From JBHHYN01 sp046757565 (lineage in GTDB: Bacteria > Pseudomonadota > Gammaproteobacteria > Eutrophobiales > Eutrophobiaceae), in assembly GCA_046757565.1 (NCBI GenBank), contig JBHHYN010000006.1, positions 1 through 56,636 of the forward strand: 56,636 nt of DNA, read 5' to 3'. The position numbers and the translations under genes were made by a program. This document shows positions 53,883-56,636 of this stretch, piece after piece. Below the pieces are notes generated by a model. The model was not told the DNA's origin and made no database searches. It saw only the letters and a list, made by a program, of their open reading frames with translations. How positions within the stretch are numbered: position 1 is the first letter of the stretch; each line of letters opens with the position of its first letter.

Positions 53883-54641
53883 TTGGTTACTGTGACGACA
53901 AAAATAAAGATAATTATTCCCATACCTATGGATGCAGCCGGTATCGCAAATCGTGCGGCACAGCTTCCGAAAGACTTCATTATGCCGGACGCTGAAGTGG
54001 AGTTCGTCGCTGTTGATTGGGGCGCTGCCCTGGGTGACAGCTATTATGACAGCGCCTTGATGGATATGAGTGTCTTCGAACGGGGGCTCAAGGCAGAGCA
54101 GGAAGGGTTTGCTGCAGTCTGTATCGATACGGTGAGTGATTCAGGGATGTATGCATTGCGTTCCAGGCTTAATATCCCCGTCATTGGTCCCGGGCAGGCC
54201 GCTTATCATATCGCCTGTTGTCTCGGCCACAAGTTTTCCATCATCACCATGTGGGATGAGTGGTTTCATCTATACACAAAAATGCTCAAGGAGTATGGCC
54301 TTGAGCATCGTTGCGCCTCGATGCGGTCGATCAGGACACGTCCGGATCTGGAAGAGCTGCTTGCCGGAAAAGAGGAGATCGTGTTCAGGAAACTGGAACA
54401 GGAAAGTCTGAGAGCAATCTCGGAAGACGGGGCCGATGTGATCGTTCTGGGTTCAACCACAATGCACCGGTCTCACGGTTATCTGCAGGAGAAACTACCC
54501 GTGCCCGTTATCAATCCGGGACAGGTCGCCTACAAGTTGTGTGAACTGTTTCTGCAACTGGGACTGACACACAGTAAGAAAGCCTTTCCGTCACCGGAAA
54601 AACCGGATGACGACATGATCCTTTCCAGAAAGGTACAATAA
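53883..54641 (+). CDS. Asp/Glu/hydantoin racemase-fold protein lacking catalytic cysteines
   Basis: A 252-residue protein that aligns with hydantoin racemases over its length: EGFAAVCIDTVSDSG, PVIGPGQAA and DGADVIVLGSTTM. The two positions that hold catalytic cysteines in the family are Thr83 and Ser191 here. Racemisation by the usual two-base mechanism is therefore unlikely; it may be a lyase, isomerase or binding protein. The start is TTG 53883 or GTG 53892, neither with a ribosome site. Confidence 0.82.
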   Translation: MVTVTTKIKIIIPIPMDAAGIANRAAQLPKDFIMPDAEVEFVAVDWGAALGDSYYDSALMDMSVFERGLKAEQEGFAAVCIDTVSDSGMYALRSRLNIPVIGPGQAAYHIACCLGHKFSIITMWDEWFHLYTKMLKEYGLEHRCASMRSIRTRPDLEELLAGKEEIVFRKLEQESLRAISEDGADVIVLGSTTMHRSHGYLQEKLPVPVINPGQVAYKLCELFLQLGLTHSKKAFPSPEKPDDDMILSRKVQ

Positions 54642-54691
54642 AAGCAGAAGCGGATAGTTACCTAATCAAAAGAGATAAAGGTCAACCAGCT

Positions 54692-55084
54692 ATGAGCAAT
54701 TATCCTTATAACTATTATGTTGATATAGTGACCAAGCGTTATTTTCACGGCGTGGATCATTACATGATGGATTGTGTCATGGATTGTTTTCACCAGGATG
54801 CAGTCTTGACGGAAATGACATCCAGCACGGTGCATGAAGGCTATGCGGCGATTAAGGAAATGTTTGCCGGGCTATTCGATGCACATACCCGCATCTGGCA
54901 TGGAAATTTTGTGCATACAGCAGATGTGGAGAGCCAGTCGATATGCTCACAGTTTACCGTTGAGGTCACTGAAAAGGAGACAGGCAATGCTTTAAGATAC
55001 GAAAACTGTAACCGTTTCTATCTGGACGATGGCAAATTCAAGCGGGTATTCGTCTATATGAGCGGTGAAAATCTGCTCAAATAG
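54692..55084 (+). CDS. SnoaL-like (NTF2 fold) protein 1
   Basis: A 130-residue single-domain protein of the cone-shaped NTF2/SnoaL superfamily: MDCFHQDAVLTEMTSSTVHEG, then IKEMFAGLFDAHTRIWHGNF, and a final VFVYMSGEN strand. Such proteins are isomerases, cyclases or dehydratases on small molecules. AAAGG lies ten bases ahead of the ATG. It is a paralog of the next gene, 50 bases after the racemase-like gene. Confidence 0.8.
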   Translation: MSNYPYNYYVDIVTKRYFHGVDHYMMDCVMDCFHQDAVLTEMTSSTVHEGYAAIKEMFAGLFDAHTRIWHGNFVHTADVESQSICSQFTVEVTEKETGNALRYENCNRFYLDDGKFKRVFVYMSGENLLK

Positions 55085-55130
55085 TCTCTCGATGTGCCGC
55101 TGCTGACAATCACAAAACAGGTACTGAACA

Positions 55131-55529
55131 ATGCAATACCAATCTTCACTTAACAGAGACGAATTGGTTGATCTGGCTATCAATCAATATTTCGGTAATG
55201 TGGACAGAAAAAATCTTAATGCAATTGTAGACTGTTTTCATAACAATGCGATGTTGACTGTGCAGACTTCTTTTACCGTCCATGAGGGCAGGGAAAATAT
55301 TAAGAGAATGTTTGCTGATTTCCTGGATGCTTATGACAGCATCATTCACAAAAATTTCACCTGTACCGTGGATGCCGGTAACGGACGAATTGCAGCGAAT
55401 TTTATTGCGGAACTGGTAGACCGGGAAGGTAACAAGACCGTTTTGGATAACACCAATTTCTGGCGTATTCGCGGCAATAAATTCCAGGAGGTCTATGTTT
55501 ACATGAGCGGAAACAATCCCCTGGTATGA
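55131..55529 (+). CDS. SnoaL-like (NTF2 fold) protein 2
   Basis: A 132-residue paralog of the preceding protein, sharing DCFHxxAxLTxxTSxTVHEG, IKxMFA, IxHxNF and a VYMSGxN ending. The tandem arrangement suggests duplication followed by divergence, perhaps giving a heterodimer or two successive steps. Three GTAAAAA heptamers follow the stop. Confidence 0.8.
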   Translation: MQYQSSLNRDELVDLAINQYFGNVDRKNLNAIVDCFHNNAMLTVQTSFTVHEGRENIKRMFADFLDAYDSIIHKNFTCTVDAGNGRIAANFIAELVDREGNKTVLDNTNFWRIRGNKFQEVYVYMSGNNPLV

Positions 55530-55530
55530 A

Positions 55531-55551
55531 GTAAAAAGTAAAAAGTAAAAA
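55531..55551. repeat. three GTAAAAA heptamers
   Basis: GTAAAAA occurs head to tail at 55531-55537, 55538-55544 and 55545-55551, immediately after the second SnoaL-like stop codon. It is the third 7-bp tandem repeat in the window. Confidence 0.8.
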
Positions 55552-55606
55552 AACAAAAAACCAGCCTGTGCCTTTCAACATGGTTTCTTATGCGTAATTA
55601 CTTCCT

Positions 55607-56575
55607 GTGAAAGCTGTTGTGATCGACCGTTACGGTGGCCCGGATGTTGTGCAGATCCGGGATATCCCGGTACCGGAAATCGGTCCCGATCAGGTATTGG
55701 TGCGCGTTGCGACAGCCGGTGTAAATCCGGTTGACTGGAAAATCCGCGAAGGCTATCTCTCCGGAGTATTCCCATCTGAATTACCCATAATCCTTGGTTG
55801 GGAGATGGCCGGCACCATTGAAAAGCTGGGGGAGGAGGTGGAGGATTACAAACCGGGCGACAGGGTCTATGGTTACATCTACAAGGACGTCATACAACAG
55901 GGGACATTTGCCGGGTTTGCGGCGGTGGACAGTGACACGTTGACGGCCATGCCGGTGAACCTGGATTTTTCCGAAGCTGCGACCATACCGTTAACATCCT
56001 TGACGGCCTGGCAAACACTGATTGATTTCGCAGGGTTAAAGAGGAACGAATCGGTGTTCATTGCCGCGGGGGCGGGTGGTGTCGGTGGCTTTGCCATACA
56101 GATCGCCAAATACGCCGGTGCACGGGTATGCGCGACAGCAAGCGAACATAACCACGATTACCTGCGTTCACTCGGGGTCGATGTAGCCATTGATTATCAT
56201 TATGAGGATATCAGTGCGCGCATACATGAATTCGTACCTGAGGGCGTGGATGTGGTACTGGACTGCACCGGCAGTGAAGACGTTGAGGTCAATTTCAATT
56301 ATGTCCGCAAGGGTACCGGACGTGTCGTGACCATCAATGGTCTGCCCTATACATTGCCCGCTCTGCAGGCATGTGCAAAGGCCCACGACGTAAAAGCGGA
56401 TATCGTCTTTGTGAAAGCTGATGGCGCAGGGTTGAAAAAGATTACCGGACTGATCGAGCAGGAACTACTGAAGCCGCCGGTTTATGAGGAGTTTCCGTTA
56501 GATCAGGCAACGGCAGCCTTGGCCCGTAGCCAGGAAGGGCATATTCGTGGCAAGCTGGTATTGCGGATCAGTTGA
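55607..56575 (+). CDS. MDR-family NADPH:quinone oxidoreductase-like protein
   Basis: A 322-residue zinc-independent medium-chain reductase: GroES-like N-terminal domain with AGVNPVDWKIREG, then a Rossmann domain with AAGAGGVGGFAIQIAKYAGA. No structural or catalytic zinc cysteines are present. It probably reduces a quinone or enone with NADPH. The GTG start lacks a clear ribosome site. Last gene of the racemase-SnoaL group, 13 bases before a MITE end. Confidence 0.9.
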   Translation: MKAVVIDRYGGPDVVQIRDIPVPEIGPDQVLVRVATAGVNPVDWKIREGYLSGVFPSELPIILGWEMAGTIEKLGEEVEDYKPGDRVYGYIYKDVIQQGTFAGFAAVDSDTLTAMPVNLDFSEAATIPLTSLTAWQTLIDFAGLKRNESVFIAAGAGGVGGFAIQIAKYAGARVCATASEHNHDYLRSLGVDVAIDYHYEDISARIHEFVPEGVDVVLDCTGSEDVEVNFNYVRKGTGRVVTINGLPYTLPALQACAKAHDVKADIVFVKADGAGLKKITGLIEQELLKPPVYEEFPLDQATAALARSQEGHIRGKLVLRIS

Positions 56576-56587
56576 TCGTATTTTTAT

Positions 56588-56636
56588 GGGTCTTCAGCAG
56601 AATCTGTGGGTTGATATATAAACAGTAGCCCGTCAT
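56588..56636 (-). mobile_element. end of another MITE copy cut by the window edge
   Basis: These 49 bases are the exact reverse complement of 53175-53223, the right end of the complete element. The bases before it (56580-56587) are all A/T, in keeping with the target preference. The window ends within the hairpin arm of the element. Confidence 0.85.

Overview
The window looks like a chromosomal piece of a gammaproteobacterium that probably oxidises reduced sulfur. Supporting signs are the gene order tig-clpP-clpX-lon-hupB-ppiD, mlaFED, class II fumarase, a two-gene SoxCD-type module with a fused SoxYZ carrier, and a base composition near half G+C by eye. No rRNA, CRISPR array, transposase or phage gene was found. 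Both ends of the window lie inside copies of one small inverted-repeat element, so the window may be a whole contig that stopped at repeats.

Regions 1-7907: a CBS-domain protein, a Ser/Thr kinase with a cyclic-nucleotide-binding tail, a DUF3179 protein, fumC, a PilZ protein, an unknown protein with a duplicated motif, a GNAT acetyltransferase and a small exported cysteine-rich protein. Region 8114-16820 is the protein quality-control block: tRNA-Leu, trigger factor, ClpP, ClpX, Lon (with a likely sigma-32 promoter), HU, tRNA-Val, tRNA-Asp and PpiD.

Region 16874-31458 holds a dicarboxylate/amino-acid symporter, fabI, and a divergent peptide-type ABC transporter (binding protein, two permeases, double ATPase). 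Three beta-oxidation genes (thiolase, FadJ-like, acyl-CoA synthetase) sit between the permeases and the ATPase. Two of the junctions here carry 7-bp tandem repeats whose last unit runs into the next start codon. A SpoT/MESH1-like HD protein ends the run.

Region 31500-45113 mixes small proteins, modABC (molybdate uptake), a redox group (NmrA-like reductase, glutathione reductase, glutathione S-transferase, cation efflux protein, a mercuric-reductase-like flavoprotein with a TVP38 membrane protein) and the Mla lipid transport genes, with mlaC facing mlaFED. Region 45387-52787, all on the minus strand, holds a 1164-residue Sel1-repeat protein, a TlpA-like thioredoxin, a single-heme SoxD, SoxC (a molybdenum enzyme, so served by modABC) and a fused SoxYZ.

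Region 53058-56636: a complete 158-bp MITE with an exact 8-bp target duplication, then a small membrane protein, a racemase-fold protein lacking both catalytic cysteines, two tandem SnoaL-like paralogs and an MDR oxidoreductase, bounded on the right by another MITE end.
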